From positions 1 to 64,000 of the forward strand of contig JAYRGW010000001.1 of NCBI GenBank assembly GCA_041907665.1: 64,000 nucleotides of DNA. Reading direction: 5' to 3'. Positions 8,491-18,219 of this stretch are shown here, piece by piece. A program made the translations under genes and the position numbers. Below the pieces are notes generated by a model, which was given only the letters and a program-made list of their open reading frames with translations, was not told where the DNA came from and searched no databases. Positions within the stretch are counted from its first letter, which is position 1; every line of letters starts with the position of its first letter. Origin of the DNA: JAAYUD01 sp041907665 (GTDB taxonomy: Bacteria > Bacteroidota > Bacteroidia > Bacteroidales > Bacteroidaceae).

Positions 8491-9216
8491 ATGAAAACGA
8501 AATTTTTGATCATATTACTATCTGTTTGTAGTATCGGATTGCTTTCCGGTTGTAAGTTCGCTATGAATATGAAGCCTAGTAAAACGATTATTACTCGTAC
8601 ATACAAGGTCGGGCATTTCAATGCTATAGATTTTGCCGCAATAGGCAACGTTGAGTTCATTCAATCTAAAGATAGCACTTGCTCTATCTCGATAAAAGGA
8701 CCTCAAAACTATGTCAAACAATTTGAAGTTGGTGTTGATAATGGTATTTTGCATGTCGATCATAATCAGAAAAACCATTTCTACAAAGTGAATATACAAA
8801 TTAGAATTAGTGCTCCCATGCTTACCAATATTCAATCAAAAGGAGTTGGAGATATTCATATAGCGAATATACAAGTAAAGAGCTTGGAAGTTCTAAACAA
8901 GGGGGTAGGTAATATTAATATAGATTCCATCATAGGAAATAGTATTACTATTAATTCGAATGGCGTAGGCAATATTAATATAAAAGGTAAGGTTCATGTT
9001 GCAAGTCTGGCATGTAATGGTGTGGGTGATATCAAGGCAGAAGAGCTGCAATCGAAGATTGTTGACGCCAATTGCCGGGGAGTCGGAAGTATCACATGTT
9101 TTGCTACAGACTCAATGACTGCTAGTGTCAAGGGTGTAGGCAGTATAAAATACAAAGGGAAACCTCTATTTACTGATTTGAATTCTTCCGGAGTCGGTTC
9201 TATTAAAGAAAAATAA
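8491..9216 (+). CDS. Head-GIN (DUF2807) repeat lipoprotein
   Basis: A 241-residue protein starting at ATG 8491 (MKTKFLIILLSVCSIGLLSGC), with a lipobox LSGC giving a lipidated Cys at about residue 21. Residues 40-241 form a DUF2807 domain, a right-handed beta-helix-like fold. Seven GVG-D/N/S-I motifs recur every 20 or so residues in the C-terminal half, each marking one coil. Members are exported envelope proteins of unknown function in Bacteroidetes. The reading frame extends upstream but has no signal sequence there. The gene stands alone and is followed by hairpins at 9224-9242 and 9266-9300. Confidence 0.85.
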   Translation: MKTKFLIILLSVCSIGLLSGCKFAMNMKPSKTIITRTYKVGHFNAIDFAAIGNVEFIQSKDSTCSISIKGPQNYVKQFEVGVDNGILHVDHNQKNHFYKVNIQIRISAPMLTNIQSKGVGDIHIANIQVKSLEVLNKGVGNINIDSIIGNSITINSNGVGNINIKGKVHVASLACNGVGDIKAEELQSKIVDANCRGVGSITCFATDSMTASVKGVGSIKYKGKPLFTDLNSSGVGSIKEK

Positions 9217-9223
9217 TAATAAA

Positions 9224-9242
9224 GAGATGATAAAATCATCTC
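9224..9242 (+). terminator. Small hairpin after the head-GIN gene
   Basis: GAGATGAT-AAA-ATCATCTC is a perfect 8-bp stem eight bases past the stop codon. It is AT-rich and lacks a strong T tract, so it may only protect the 3' end, with the hairpin at 9266-9300 terminating. Confidence 0.4.
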
Positions 9243-9265
9243 ATACTCTCTCTCTCATAACAAGA

Positions 9266-9308
9266 AAATCCGCCAACTGTGTGATACAATAGGCGGATTT
9301 ATTTTTTG
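9266..9308. terminator. Bidirectional intrinsic terminator between the head-GIN gene and lpxA paralogue
   Basis: AAATCCGCC (9266-9274) pairs with GGCGGATTT (9292-9300). On the plus strand it is followed by ATTTTTTG. On the minus strand the preceding AAAA gives a T run. It sits between two convergent genes and can serve both. Confidence 0.8.
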
Positions 9309-9328
9309 TATAGGTTTATGCTCGATCG

Positions 9329-10105
9329 TTAGCGGCTTATGACGCCCAGTTGACTATCTTCGACGAACTTAACAATCGCATCTATTTCAGGGCTTTTTGG
9401 AATCTGTTCCTTGATTTGTAATACTGCATCAAAAATACTTGTTTGGTCATGAAAGACCAATCTATAAGCATTGGCAATATGTTTTTGCGTTTTAGGATCA
9501 ACCGACAGATTGTTTAGAATCGTTGTATTAACGCCAGCATATTTGATTGGGTTGTGAGCAGCGATAATGTACGGTGGTACATCTTTACTGCAGCGGCAGC
9601 CACTCTGTATCATTGAAGATGCTCCAACGCGAACCTTAGGATTTACAATAACGTTACTGCTCAAGAAGACTCCATCTTGGATCTCGCAACTGCCGGCTAT
9701 TTTAGAACCATACCCAAAGACACAGCCACTTCCGATATGAGTATCGTGAAGAACATGGACACCTTCGAGCAAGAAGTTGTCGTTTCCTATAATAGTCTTA
9801 TTACCCGCAAAGGTCGCCCGATTGATTACCACATTCTCACGGATTGTATTATTATCTCCAATTACCAACTCAGTAGCGTCTCCTGTATAATTAAAATCTT
9901 GCGGAACTGCTCCGAGTACGGCATTTTGAAATATTTTATTGCCTTTACCCAATGTCGTACCTTCCATAATGCTGACATAAGGATAAATCACGCAATCATC
10001 ACCAATTGTTACATTCTTTTCGATGTATACAAAAGGATATATCGTCACATTCTTTCCCAACTTGACAGAAGGGTCTATTACTACATGATCACTTATCATA
10101 GTCAT
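9329..10105 (-). CDS. LpxA-family left-handed beta-helix acyltransferase (divergent paralogue)
   Basis: A 258-residue protein with hexapeptide repeats through residue 190 and the LpxA C-terminal helical domain, the same length as UDP-GlcNAc acyltransferase. EGVHVLHD preserves the two histidines equivalent to E. coli H122 and catalytic H125. By hand alignment the positions of H144 and H160 are Ser and Asn, and the acyl-length ruler position G173 is Ser. It is not next to lpxC/fabZ, the usual place of lpxA in Bacteroidales, but lies 17 bp after an RND efflux operon on the same strand. A changed acyl donor or acceptor is plausible; a housekeeping LpxA cannot be fully excluded. Confidence 0.75.
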   Translation of the reverse strand: MTMISDHVVIDPSVKLGKNVTIYPFVYIEKNVTIGDDCVIYPYVSIMEGTTLGKGNKIFQNAVLGAVPQDFNYTGDATELVIGDNNTIRENVVINRATFAGNKTIIGNDNFLLEGVHVLHDTHIGSGCVFGYGSKIAGSCEIQDGVFLSSNVIVNPKVRVGASSMIQSGCRCSKDVPPYIIAAHNPIKYAGVNTTILNNLSVDPKTQKHIANAYRLVFHDQTSIFDAVLQIKEQIPKSPEIDAIVKFVEDSQLGVISR

Positions 10106-10122
10106 TCTTTTTATTCATCATT

Positions 10123-11505
10123 TTATCTTCCGCCACCCAATGCATAATACAGATTGACAATGGCTTGCATCTTATTGAAGTCGTCAGTTACTTTAGAAAG
10201 CTGTGCAGCCAATAATGATTGTTGAGCTGTTATAATCTCAAGATAAGTAGCTGAAGGACTTAAACCGAACATCTTCTGAGTATAATCTACATTTTTGGTC
10301 AGACTTTCTACTCTTTGTTGGTCAAGTGATACTTTTTTTGTAGATGTCTGATAAAGAGCTAAAGCATTGTTTACTTCACTGCCGGCACTAAGCACTGCAT
10401 ATTGCCATTTGATGTATGCGGTTTGCTGTTGTGCTTCTGCAACCTTTAAGGCTGCCTTTAGCTTCCCGTTCTCAAATATCGGTTGAGTGAGATTTGCCAC
10501 AGCCGTCAAAAGTACTTTTCCCGGATTAATGACAATGCTTGCGCTATTCGTCCAACCGGCACTTCCAGAGAGTGTTAGATTTGGATAGAAGTTGGCTTGA
10601 GCTTGTTTCTTCTGGTAGTAGCATGCCGCAAGGGCCAATTCCGCACTATACACGTCAGGACGATTGGAAAGCAACTGAACCGGTACTCCTACAGACAGAT
10701 TTTCAGGCAATGCCTGATCCTCTATTTTATTACGATGAATCGTTTGTGGAGACTGGTTGATAAGTAGAGACAGAGCATTCTCCGTAGTCCGTATTTGGCG
10801 TTTTAATTCTTCAGCACTCGATAAAACCGAATAGTAGTTCGCCTTGGCCGACTGTACTGATGCTTCATTTGTATTGCTATAGTTCTTTTGCGACACCATG
10901 ATGTCCCATGTGTGTTTTGTTAATACTGCAGTTGAGTCAGTTATTTCCAATTGGCGATCGAGCATCAATAAGGTGTAATAGCTATTGGCTATATTCGAAA
11001 TTAATGAAGCACGAACAGCCTGTTGATATGCTTTAGATTGTAAAAGCACTTCTTGCTGAGCTCGTTTTGCATTTGTCAATTTGCCGAATAGATCAACATT
11101 CCAACTTGCAGCAATTGGCAAAGAATAGGTCGTTGCCGTTGTTGAGAAATCCCATCTTCCTACAGTTCCTGTTCCATTGAAAGCAAAAGAAGGAAAGAAT
11201 GCTAATTTGGCAGCTTTTAATTGAGCTTCGGCTTCTTGGACAGATAAAATGGCTACCTGCATATTGGCATTATTCTTCAAACCCGAGTCTATTAATTGTT
11301 GCAAGGCAGCGTCTGTGAAAACCTCCTGCCACTTCAAATTGCCCATGTTGAGTGTATCGGCCGTAGCAAGTGTATCAGTCTGAGATATCGAATCACGATA
11401 TAGCCCTTTAGTATTAACTGAAGGACGTTGGTATTGCTTGTACAGGCCACAGCTGTTCAGAATAACAGCTGCGCCTAATAAAAACATTATTTTTAATCTT
11501 TTCAT
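10123..11505 (-). CDS. RND efflux outer-membrane factor (OprM/NodT family lipoprotein)
   Basis: A 460-residue TolC-type channel protein. The signal sequence MKRLKIMFLLGAAVILNSC ends in a lipobox Cys at residue 19, followed by the QYQRPSVNTKGLYRD region typical of the NodT subfamily. Two tandem OEP repeats (about 60-250 and 270-455) carry the long helices of the periplasmic tunnel; SLLINQSPQTI and PVQLLSNRPDVYSAELAL are family hallmarks. It is the third gene of the minus-strand efflux operon, 8 bp after the pump, and would complete a tripartite exporter. Confidence 0.92.
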   Translation of the reverse strand: MKRLKIMFLLGAAVILNSCGLYKQYQRPSVNTKGLYRDSISQTDTLATADTLNMGNLKWQEVFTDAALQQLIDSGLKNNANMQVAILSVQEAEAQLKAAKLAFFPSFAFNGTGTVGRWDFSTTATTYSLPIAASWNVDLFGKLTNAKRAQQEVLLQSKAYQQAVRASLISNIANSYYTLLMLDRQLEITDSTAVLTKHTWDIMVSQKNYSNTNEASVQSAKANYYSVLSSAEELKRQIRTTENALSLLINQSPQTIHRNKIEDQALPENLSVGVPVQLLSNRPDVYSAELALAACYYQKKQAQANFYPNLTLSGSAGWTNSASIVINPGKVLLTAVANLTQPIFENGKLKAALKVAEAQQQTAYIKWQYAVLSAGSEVNNALALYQTSTKKVSLDQQRVESLTKNVDYTQKMFGLSPSATYLEIITAQQSLLAAQLSKVTDDFNKMQAIVNLYYALGGGR

Positions 11506-11513
11506 ATCATTAC

Positions 11514-14500
11514 TTACTCTTTATCCTTTTTGACAGGACGTGTATACTGTATCATTTCCGTATCAACCTTCTGAGTCCCTTCATTTTCGAACTGCAAAGG
11601 TTTAACCTTCTCTTGCAAATATTCGAAAATAACGAACAATGAAGGAACTACAAAAATCTGGCAAACCATACCTATCAACATACCACCAATGGCCGAAGCA
11701 CCCAGAGTAGAATTACCGTTAGCTCCTACGCCAAAAGAGAACATCATAGGTAATAGACCGATAATCATGGCACCCGAAGTCATTAAGATAGGACGCAGAC
11801 GGGCCGCAGCACCTAAAATAGCACTCCATCTGATGGCCATACCCATTTGTCGTCTCTCTAATGCAAACTGGACAATCAAAATAGCATTCTTCGCAAGCAA
11901 ACCAATCAGCATGATGAGAGCTATTTGCATGTATATATTATTTTCGTGTCCAAATACATTGGTAAAGATAAAGGCTCCTGCTAAACCAAACGGGATGGAA
12001 AGAATAACAGATAACGGTAAAATATAACTCTCGTATTGGGCACTCAATATTAGATATACGAATACCAAACAGAGGATAAATATTAATGTAGTACTGTTAC
12101 TAGACTCTTTTTCCGAACGGGTAAGACCGGAGAATTCGTAACCATATCCTTCAGGGAGCGTCTTTGATGCTACTTCTGAAATGGCTTTAATTGCATCACC
12201 TGTACTATATCCAGTAGCTGCTGTAGCATTTACATCAATAGAGGTAAACAGGTTGAAACGATTAATATTCGAAGGTCCGTATACCTTGTTTAATGTAATA
12301 TATTCGTTGATAGGGGCCATTCCGTCACTAGTACGAACATAAATGCCATTCAGAGAAGACGGATCCAAACGCTTCTGAGGGTCTGCTTGAATCATTACTC
12401 GATAGAGCTTACCATAACTATTGAAGTTCGAAGCATACAAGCTCCCATAATAACCTTGTAGTGTTGTAAGCACTGTTGAAGGAGATATATTGCTCTCTTT
12501 ACATTTAGCCACATTAACATCAACCATATATTGAGGATAGCGCGGATCATAAGATGTCATAGCTCTTGAAAATTCGGGGCGTTGGTTCAAACCCGCCAAG
12601 AACTGTTGCGTGATGCCGAAGAACTTATCTACCGAACCACCTGTCTTGTCCTGTAAACTGAATGTCAAACCGTTGGAAGCACCAAATCCAAGAATCATAG
12701 GCGGTCCAAATGCTAATATCTGTGCATCTTTTATGGACGCCGTTTGTAGATAAATCATTCCCAAGACAGCTCTTGCACTTTGAGCCAAGTTACGGTCTTC
12801 CCACTCTTTAAGTCTTATTATAAAAGTTCCGAAGTTACTTCCTTGGCCCGCAATGAAGTTGTAACCAATAATCTGTGTACGGCTTTTGATAGCAGGATTG
12901 CTTTTGAGCATATTATCAACGATAGTCATCGTTTTGGCCGTTTTTTGTAAGCCTGTTCCAGGAGGCATTGATATCGTACAGAATAACACGCCGGTATCTT
13001 CGTCGGGTACCAAGCCTGTTTTTGTAGTCTTCATTAAAAGACCCATTACTACAATAGATACTAAAACAATGGCAAAAGCAGTAATTTTATGATTGATAAA
13101 AAATTGTATGCCATTCTTGTATTTGCCGAGTATCTTATCGTATGACGTATTAAATGCCGTATGGAAACGATTTACAAAAGAAAGTTTTTTAGAATTGCCT
13201 TCTTCATCTTTAGGTTTCAATAGGATAGCACATAATGCAGGGCTTAACGTTAAAGCATTTAGTGCCGAGATTACGATAGCCACGGCCATTGTTACACCAA
13301 ACTCTTTATAAAAAGTACCACTCGTACCACCAATAAAAGAAACCGGAATAAATACCGCAGCCATTACCAATGTAATAGAAATAATAGCTCCCGAGATCTC
13401 GTTCATGGCATCCAAACTGGCTTGCTTACCTGATTTATATCCTTGATCCAATTTGGCATGAACTGCCTCGACGACCACTATCGCATCATCCACCACTATC
13501 GCAATAGCTAATACCAAGGCTGATAATGTCAATAAGTTAATGGTAAAACCAAATATCTTAAGGAAGAAGAAAGTACCGACCAATGACACCGGCACCGCTA
13601 TGGCAGGTATCAGCGTGGAACGAAGATCTTGCAAGAAAATATAGACTACGATGAATACCAATAAGAAGGCTTCAAGTAAAGTCTTGATAACTTCATGAAT
13701 GGATGCATAGAGGAAATCTGTAACATCCATTAGAACACTAACTTTCATTCCTGGAGGAAAAGACTTCTCCAATTCACCGACAGTAGACTTGATATTCTTA
13801 ATAATCTCGTTCGCATTAGAACCGGCGACCTGAGAAACCATACAAGTAACAGCCGGCTTATTATCACAGCGATTATTTACTACATAGCTCAGAGCTCCAA
13901 GTTCAATTTTGGCAACATCTTTAAGTCTTATGACATTGCCCGAATTATCTTGATTTATAATGATATCTCCAAATTCGCCAGGCGTTTTTAAACGTCCTTT
14001 ATAACGCATGACATATTCATAAGATTGGTCGCTTTGTTCACCAAATTTACCTGGAGCAGCTTCAACATTCTGTTCTGCCAATACGTCGGTCACATCATTA
14101 GGAATCAAATTATGCTGTTTCATGGCTTCTGGATTAAGCCAAATACGCATTGTATATGTTTTGGCAGCACCAAAAAACTCCGCACTACCTACGCCCTGAA
14201 CACGTTTGATGGCTGGCAGGATATTAATATCGGTATAGTTCGTTAAGAACTTTTCGTCATATTGTCCTTTGTCACTAGTAACAGAGAAAAATAATAATGT
14301 ACTTGTTTGCCGCTTCTCCGTCTGCACACCAACTTTTATAACTTCAGAAGGTAATAAACTTTGGGCTTGTTGCACACGATTCTGAACATTGACCGCAGCC
14401 ATATCAGGATTAGTTCCTTGTTTGAAATAGACCGTAATGGTTGCCGATCCGTCGTTAGTGGCAGTAGAAGTCATATAGGTCATGTTTTCTACACCATTAA

Positions 14501-14708
14501 TAGACTCTTCCAAAGGAGCTATGACACTATTTAAAACCGTTTGAGCATCGGCACCTGAATAAGTAGTCTTAACCGAAATGGTTGGAGGGGCAATATCAGG
14601 ATACGATTCGATAGGTAGGGTCACCAATCCTATGATACCCAGAATCACTATCAAAATCGAAATGACCGTAGAGAGTACGGGTCGATTTATAAATCTATCA
14701 AGTTTCAT
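11514..14708 (-). CDS. RND multidrug efflux pump, HAE1 family (AcrB/MexB-like)
   Basis: A 1064-residue inner-membrane proton/drug antiporter with the 12-helix RND architecture and two large periplasmic loops. The N-terminus FINRPVLSTVISILIVILG and the fourth helix LAIAIVVDDAIVVVEAVHA, with the paired Asp residues of the proton relay, are diagnostic. PPGTGLQKT and GLTFSLQDKTGG mark the porter domain. The substrate range (drugs, bile salts, detergents) cannot be predicted. It lies 17 bp after the adaptor gene and 8 bp before the outer-membrane factor. Confidence 0.95.
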   Translation of the reverse strand: MKLDRFINRPVLSTVISILIVILGIIGLVTLPIESYPDIAPPTISVKTTYSGADAQTVLNSVIAPLEESINGVENMTYMTSTATNDGSATITVYFKQGTNPDMAAVNVQNRVQQAQSLLPSEVIKVGVQTEKRQTSTLLFFSVTSDKGQYDEKFLTNYTDINILPAIKRVQGVGSAEFFGAAKTYTMRIWLNPEAMKQHNLIPNDVTDVLAEQNVEAAPGKFGEQSDQSYEYVMRYKGRLKTPGEFGDIIINQDNSGNVIRLKDVAKIELGALSYVVNNRCDNKPAVTCMVSQVAGSNANEIIKNIKSTVGELEKSFPPGMKVSVLMDVTDFLYASIHEVIKTLLEAFLLVFIVVYIFLQDLRSTLIPAIAVPVSLVGTFFFLKIFGFTINLLTLSALVLAIAIVVDDAIVVVEAVHAKLDQGYKSGKQASLDAMNEISGAIISITLVMAAVFIPVSFIGGTSGTFYKEFGVTMAVAIVISALNALTLSPALCAILLKPKDEEGNSKKLSFVNRFHTAFNTSYDKILGKYKNGIQFFINHKITAFAIVLVSIVVMGLLMKTTKTGLVPDEDTGVLFCTISMPPGTGLQKTAKTMTIVDNMLKSNPAIKSRTQIIGYNFIAGQGSNFGTFIIRLKEWEDRNLAQSARAVLGMIYLQTASIKDAQILAFGPPMILGFGASNGLTFSLQDKTGGSVDKFFGITQQFLAGLNQRPEFSRAMTSYDPRYPQYMVDVNVAKCKESNISPSTVLTTLQGYYGSLYASNFNSYGKLYRVMIQADPQKRLDPSSLNGIYVRTSDGMAPINEYITLNKVYGPSNINRFNLFTSIDVNATAATGYSTGDAIKAISEVASKTLPEGYGYEFSGLTRSEKESSNSTTLIFILCLVFVYLILSAQYESYILPLSVILSIPFGLAGAFIFTNVFGHENNIYMQIALIMLIGLLAKNAILIVQFALERRQMGMAIRWSAILGAAARLRPILMTSGAMIIGLLPMMFSFGVGANGNSTLGASAIGGMLIGMVCQIFVVPSLFVIFEYLQEKVKPLQFENEGTQKVDTEMIQYTRPVKKDKE

Positions 14709-14725
14709 AATTTGCTTTTAATTTG

Positions 14726-15943
14726 TTATTTTTTGCCCGAGAATGCCTTTTTCATCGCAGAGTAGTTACCTTGAATGGCACCCATCTCTTCTGATTTCTT
14801 TATTTTGGCAGCTGCGGCAGCTTCTGTGATAGGTTTGATATCCATTCCATCACTTAGAGAAGCAATACCCTGAGCAACAATACGGTCACCTGCTTTTAAA
14901 CCGGATGTAACAATATAATTTTGTCCATCGCTATATTCAGAGACTATAATAGGTGAATATTTAACCTTATTATTGTTACCTACAATATATACATATTTTT
15001 TGTCCTGCAATTCGCTAACAGCCGATTGGGGTATTAATATAATATTGTTTTGAGTATAGGGAATAACGATATTGCCAGAACCGCCACTTTTTAATAGATG
15101 CTTAGGGTTCTTGAAATCGGCACGAATATTGACAGTACCGGTGGTTTGATCTATCACACCGCTAATTGTCGAAACTTTACCCAATTGAGAATAAATAGTT
15201 CCATCGGATAATTTTAATTGTACAGCAGGGAATGTTTTAGCTGCTGCATTGGCAGAGCCAGATTCGCGCGTCATAGAAAGTAGTTGCTTTTCATTCATAG
15301 AGAAGTAAACATACATTTCATCAATATTCGAGACGGTTGTAAGAGCTTGAGCATTTGAAGAGCTTACTAAACTTCCTACACGATAAGGGATGGAACCGAC
15401 GACTCCGTTACTAGGGCTAGTCACTCTACAATAAGCTAGATTTTGGCGAGCAGCAATCAATGATGCTTGAGCTTGCGCTAAGCTCGCACGAGCACTGGCA
15501 TAAGAGTTTATCGATGTTTGCAAATCAAAATCTCCGATAATGTTTTGACGACGAAGTTCCTTCTTATTCACATAAGTTAGTCTTGCCGTTGCCACTTGGG
15601 CTTTGGCTACATTTACAGCAGCAATACCTTGCTTTACGGCCTCTCTATACTGCACATCATCTATTTCAAATAATACTTGTCCTTTGTGTACTACAGAACC
15701 CTCATCTACACATAGACGAGTAATGAATCCTGAAATTTTAGGACGAATTTCAATGTCTTGCTTACCGCGAATAGTCGCAGGATAAGTGTTATCCAAACTA
15801 GCACTGGAGGTGGTCAATGTCCGTACTGCGTACTCATTATCACTCGGCAAACCTTGGCGTTTATTCCCACAGGAAAAAAGAGCCGACGCACACATCGCGA
15901 ATACCATTATTCGCAAAATTTGATTTTCTTTAATACGACTCAT
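14726..15943 (-). CDS. RND efflux periplasmic adaptor (AcrA/MexA-like lipoprotein)
   Basis: A 405-residue membrane fusion protein linking pump and outer-membrane channel. Start ATG 15943 gives MSRIKENQILRIMVFAMCAS and then ALFSC, a lipobox. Lipoyl half-motifs (GFITRLCVDEGSVVHKGQVL; SPSNGVVGSIPYRVGSLVS) flank a helical hairpin at about residues 95-165, followed by beta-barrel and membrane-proximal domains. An upstream in-frame TTG adds ten residues before the signal peptide and is less likely. It is the first gene of the operon adaptor-pump-channel-lpxA paralogue. No regulator gene is adjacent. Confidence 0.92.
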   Translation of the reverse strand: MSRIKENQILRIMVFAMCASALFSCGNKRQGLPSDNEYAVRTLTTSSASLDNTYPATIRGKQDIEIRPKISGFITRLCVDEGSVVHKGQVLFEIDDVQYREAVKQGIAAVNVAKAQVATARLTYVNKKELRRQNIIGDFDLQTSINSYASARASLAQAQASLIAARQNLAYCRVTSPSNGVVGSIPYRVGSLVSSSNAQALTTVSNIDEMYVYFSMNEKQLLSMTRESGSANAAAKTFPAVQLKLSDGTIYSQLGKVSTISGVIDQTTGTVNIRADFKNPKHLLKSGGSGNIVIPYTQNNIILIPQSAVSELQDKKYVYIVGNNNKVKYSPIIVSEYSDGQNYIVTSGLKAGDRIVAQGIASLSDGMDIKPITEAAAAAKIKKSEEMGAIQGNYSAMKKAFSGKK

Positions 15944-16312
15944 CTCTAATCTTTTTATTATACTGTTCAACAATTATTTATTCGTAATTTTCTTAGTCCT
16001 TTTTACCTCTTAACTGATTCACATCTAAATACCTTCCTAGAACTAAAGCTCCTTTGGAAAGGCTTTTATCCCGAGAACCCATTCATATAAAAAAGTTTTC
16101 GTGCAAAGGAACAAATTAGTTTAGATATATGTATCAATTCAGCCAAACATTTAACACTGTTTCTCGCAATTTAATAAACATAAAAGAGTTGAAAAATAAT
16201 CATCAATCTAAAATAGCTAAAAAAATGAATGAATAAGCTCTTTTGTACCACTTTTTTAATAAATTAGTGTTTTGTTTGATATTAATTGGATCAGAACCTT
16301 TATTTTTGCAGC
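15944..16312. other. Divergent promoter region
   Basis: This 369-bp spacer separates the minus-strand efflux operon from the plus-strand lipoprotein gene at 16313. It holds a small imperfect hairpin at 16045-16066 around CCTTTGGAAAGG. On the plus strand there is a -7 element at 16301-16308. No operator repeat or regulator gene was recognised. Confidence 0.5.
16301..16308 (+). promoter_or_regulatory. -7 element almost abutting a start codon
   Basis: TATTTTTG matches TAnnTTTG, with TTTG at 16275-16278 as a possible -33 box (22-base spacer). The downstream ATG at 16313 lies only 4 bases after the element, so a transcript from here would start at or next to the ATG and be nearly leaderless. Confidence 0.4.
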
Positions 16313-18205
16313 ATGTTATATAATGATATCAGTAAAATTTTGAAGGGTATTCTGTTTGTTGCCGTTTCAGTGTTAATGCTGTATGCTTGTGCCAATCCTG
16401 GTACTCCTACAGGAGGTCCCATTGATGTAACTCCCCCTAAAGTGATTGGAAGTACACCGACGGAGAATGCTATTGGTAACAAAAAAACGAAGGTTATCAT
16501 TAATTTTGATGAATACGTTAAGCTTGATAAACCAAATGAAAAAGTAGTTGTCTCGCCCCCACAGCTTCAACAACCAGAGATAAAAACTGTAGGCAAAAAG
16601 ATATCAGTCAATCTGCTTGATTCTTTAAAACCTAATACAACATATACCATTGATTTTTCTGATGCCATCCAAGATAATAATGAAGGAAATCCGATGGGAA
16701 ATTATACCTTTACTTTTTCTACAGGTGCAGCTATTGATACGATGGAAGTCTCGGGAAATGTTTTAAATGCTGCAGACTTGGAGCCAATCAAGGGTATTCT
16801 CGTAGGGCTGCATTCTAATTTGAATGATTCCGCTTTTGTTAAAACGCCTTTTGATAGAGTGGGGCGTACAGATAGCAAAGGACATTTTGTTATCAAGGGG
16901 GTAGCACGTGGTAAATACCATATTTATGCGTTGGCGGATGCCGATCAGAATTTCTTTTTTTCACAGAAGAGTGAACAATTGGCTTTCAATAATGATTTAA
17001 TCATTCCGACCTGCAACCAACAAATGCGTCAGGATACAGCTTGGGTTGATTCCATAACAGTAGATACTATTATTCCGAAGTCTTATATCCATTTTATGCC
17101 TGATAATATAATATTGAGGGCATTTAAAGAAAACAACACTCGGCAATCTCTTAAGAAAAAGGAACGCTTGGTTCCGCAAAAATTCACTTTGACTTTTTCT
17201 GCTCCCAATAAAGATCTCCCTAAAATCAAGGGACTCAATTTTGATGAGAAAGACGCCTTTATAATCGAAACAGATAATAAAAAGGATAGTATTACTTATT
17301 GGCTAAAGGATTCTGTAAATTATAAAAAGGACACCCTTTCTTTGGCATTATCGTATTTATATACCGACTCTTTGAATAATTTATCTCCTCGAACGGATAC
17401 ATTGAATTTAATTTCCAAGCAAAAGACATTGACTAAGCAGGTGGTTCAAAAAAAGAAGAAGAAAAAAGATGAAGCCTCTAAGATAGAATCATTGCCAATG
17501 CAAAATCATATACCGCAAGAGATGGATGTATACGATTATGTGTATTTTGACTTCGAAGAGCCTATAAAATCTATTAATAAGAATGCTATACATCTAAAAG
17601 AGAAGGTGGATTCGTTGTATAAAGATATTCCGTATCAATTTGAACGTGATTCTGTGAATATGCGACGATATAATTTGTATTACAATTGGGTGCCGGAAAA
17701 AGAATATTCCATTGAGGTTGATTCTGCTGCTTTTGTGGGACAATACGGATTGGTCTCTCAAAAGATTAATCAGTCTTTTAAAATACATGCGCTAAAAGAC
17801 TATGGCGATATATATTTCAATATTTCTGGTAATGTTTGTCCTACTGCCTTTGTAGAATTGCTTGATGCTACAGGAAAGATTGTTCGCAAAATGCCTGTGC
17901 GTGATCATCGGGCTAGTTTTTATTTTCTTGCTGCTGGAAAATATGGAGCACGACTTATAAACGATCGTAATGGCAATAATATATGGGATACAGGCGATTA
18001 TAGCTTGAAAATTCAACCGGAGGAGGTGTATTATTATCCTCAAATCATTAATCTGAAAGTAATGTGGAAGATCGAAGAGAATTGGAATGTTGACTCTACT
18101 CCACTCGATAAGCAAAAGCCGGAAGAAATGAAGAAACAAAAGCCGGATCAAGACAAAAAGAATAGGGGAAATTATAATAATCGTAGCAATAATCAACGCT
18201 ACTGA
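16313..18205 (+). CDS. Ig-like domain lipoprotein (SbsA-type Ig, Bacteroidetes envelope protein)
   Basis: A 630-residue exported lipoprotein. The N-terminus is hydrophobic and ends LYACANPGTPTGG, with a lipobox Cys at about residue 26. Residues 35-140 form an SbsA-type Ig domain (PPKVIGSTPTENA; LKPNTTYTIDFSDAIQDNNEG). Then comes a carboxypeptidase-regulatory-like/transthyretin segment (VSGNVLNAADLEPIKGILVGL; GKYHIYALADAD), a long middle region, and a second beta-sandwich near GKYGARLINDRNGNNIWDTG. The tail is rich in Lys, Gln and Asn. ATG 16313 is chosen over an upstream TTG that precedes the promoter element. It probably forms an operon with the DUF3108 gene 14 bp downstream. Confidence 0.8.
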   Translation: MLYNDISKILKGILFVAVSVLMLYACANPGTPTGGPIDVTPPKVIGSTPTENAIGNKKTKVIINFDEYVKLDKPNEKVVVSPPQLQQPEIKTVGKKISVNLLDSLKPNTTYTIDFSDAIQDNNEGNPMGNYTFTFSTGAAIDTMEVSGNVLNAADLEPIKGILVGLHSNLNDSAFVKTPFDRVGRTDSKGHFVIKGVARGKYHIYALADADQNFFFSQKSEQLAFNNDLIIPTCNQQMRQDTAWVDSITVDTIIPKSYIHFMPDNIILRAFKENNTRQSLKKKERLVPQKFTLTFSAPNKDLPKIKGLNFDEKDAFIIETDNKKDSITYWLKDSVNYKKDTLSLALSYLYTDSLNNLSPRTDTLNLISKQKTLTKQVVQKKKKKKDEASKIESLPMQNHIPQEMDVYDYVYFDFEEPIKSINKNAIHLKEKVDSLYKDIPYQFERDSVNMRRYNLYYNWVPEKEYSIEVDSAAFVGQYGLVSQKINQSFKIHALKDYGDIYFNISGNVCPTAFVELLDATGKIVRKMPVRDHRASFYFLAAGKYGARLINDRNGNNIWDTGDYSLKIQPEEVYYYPQIINLKVMWKIEENWNVDSTPLDKQKPEEMKKQKPDQDKKNRGNYNNRSNNQRY

Positions 18206-18219
18206 AAACAAAATATATC

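Noticed and set aside
9677..10147. 156-codon plus-strand open frame antisense to the lpxA paralogue
   Set aside because: It is a shadow of the clear hexapeptide-repeat gene on the other strand and has no protein family features.
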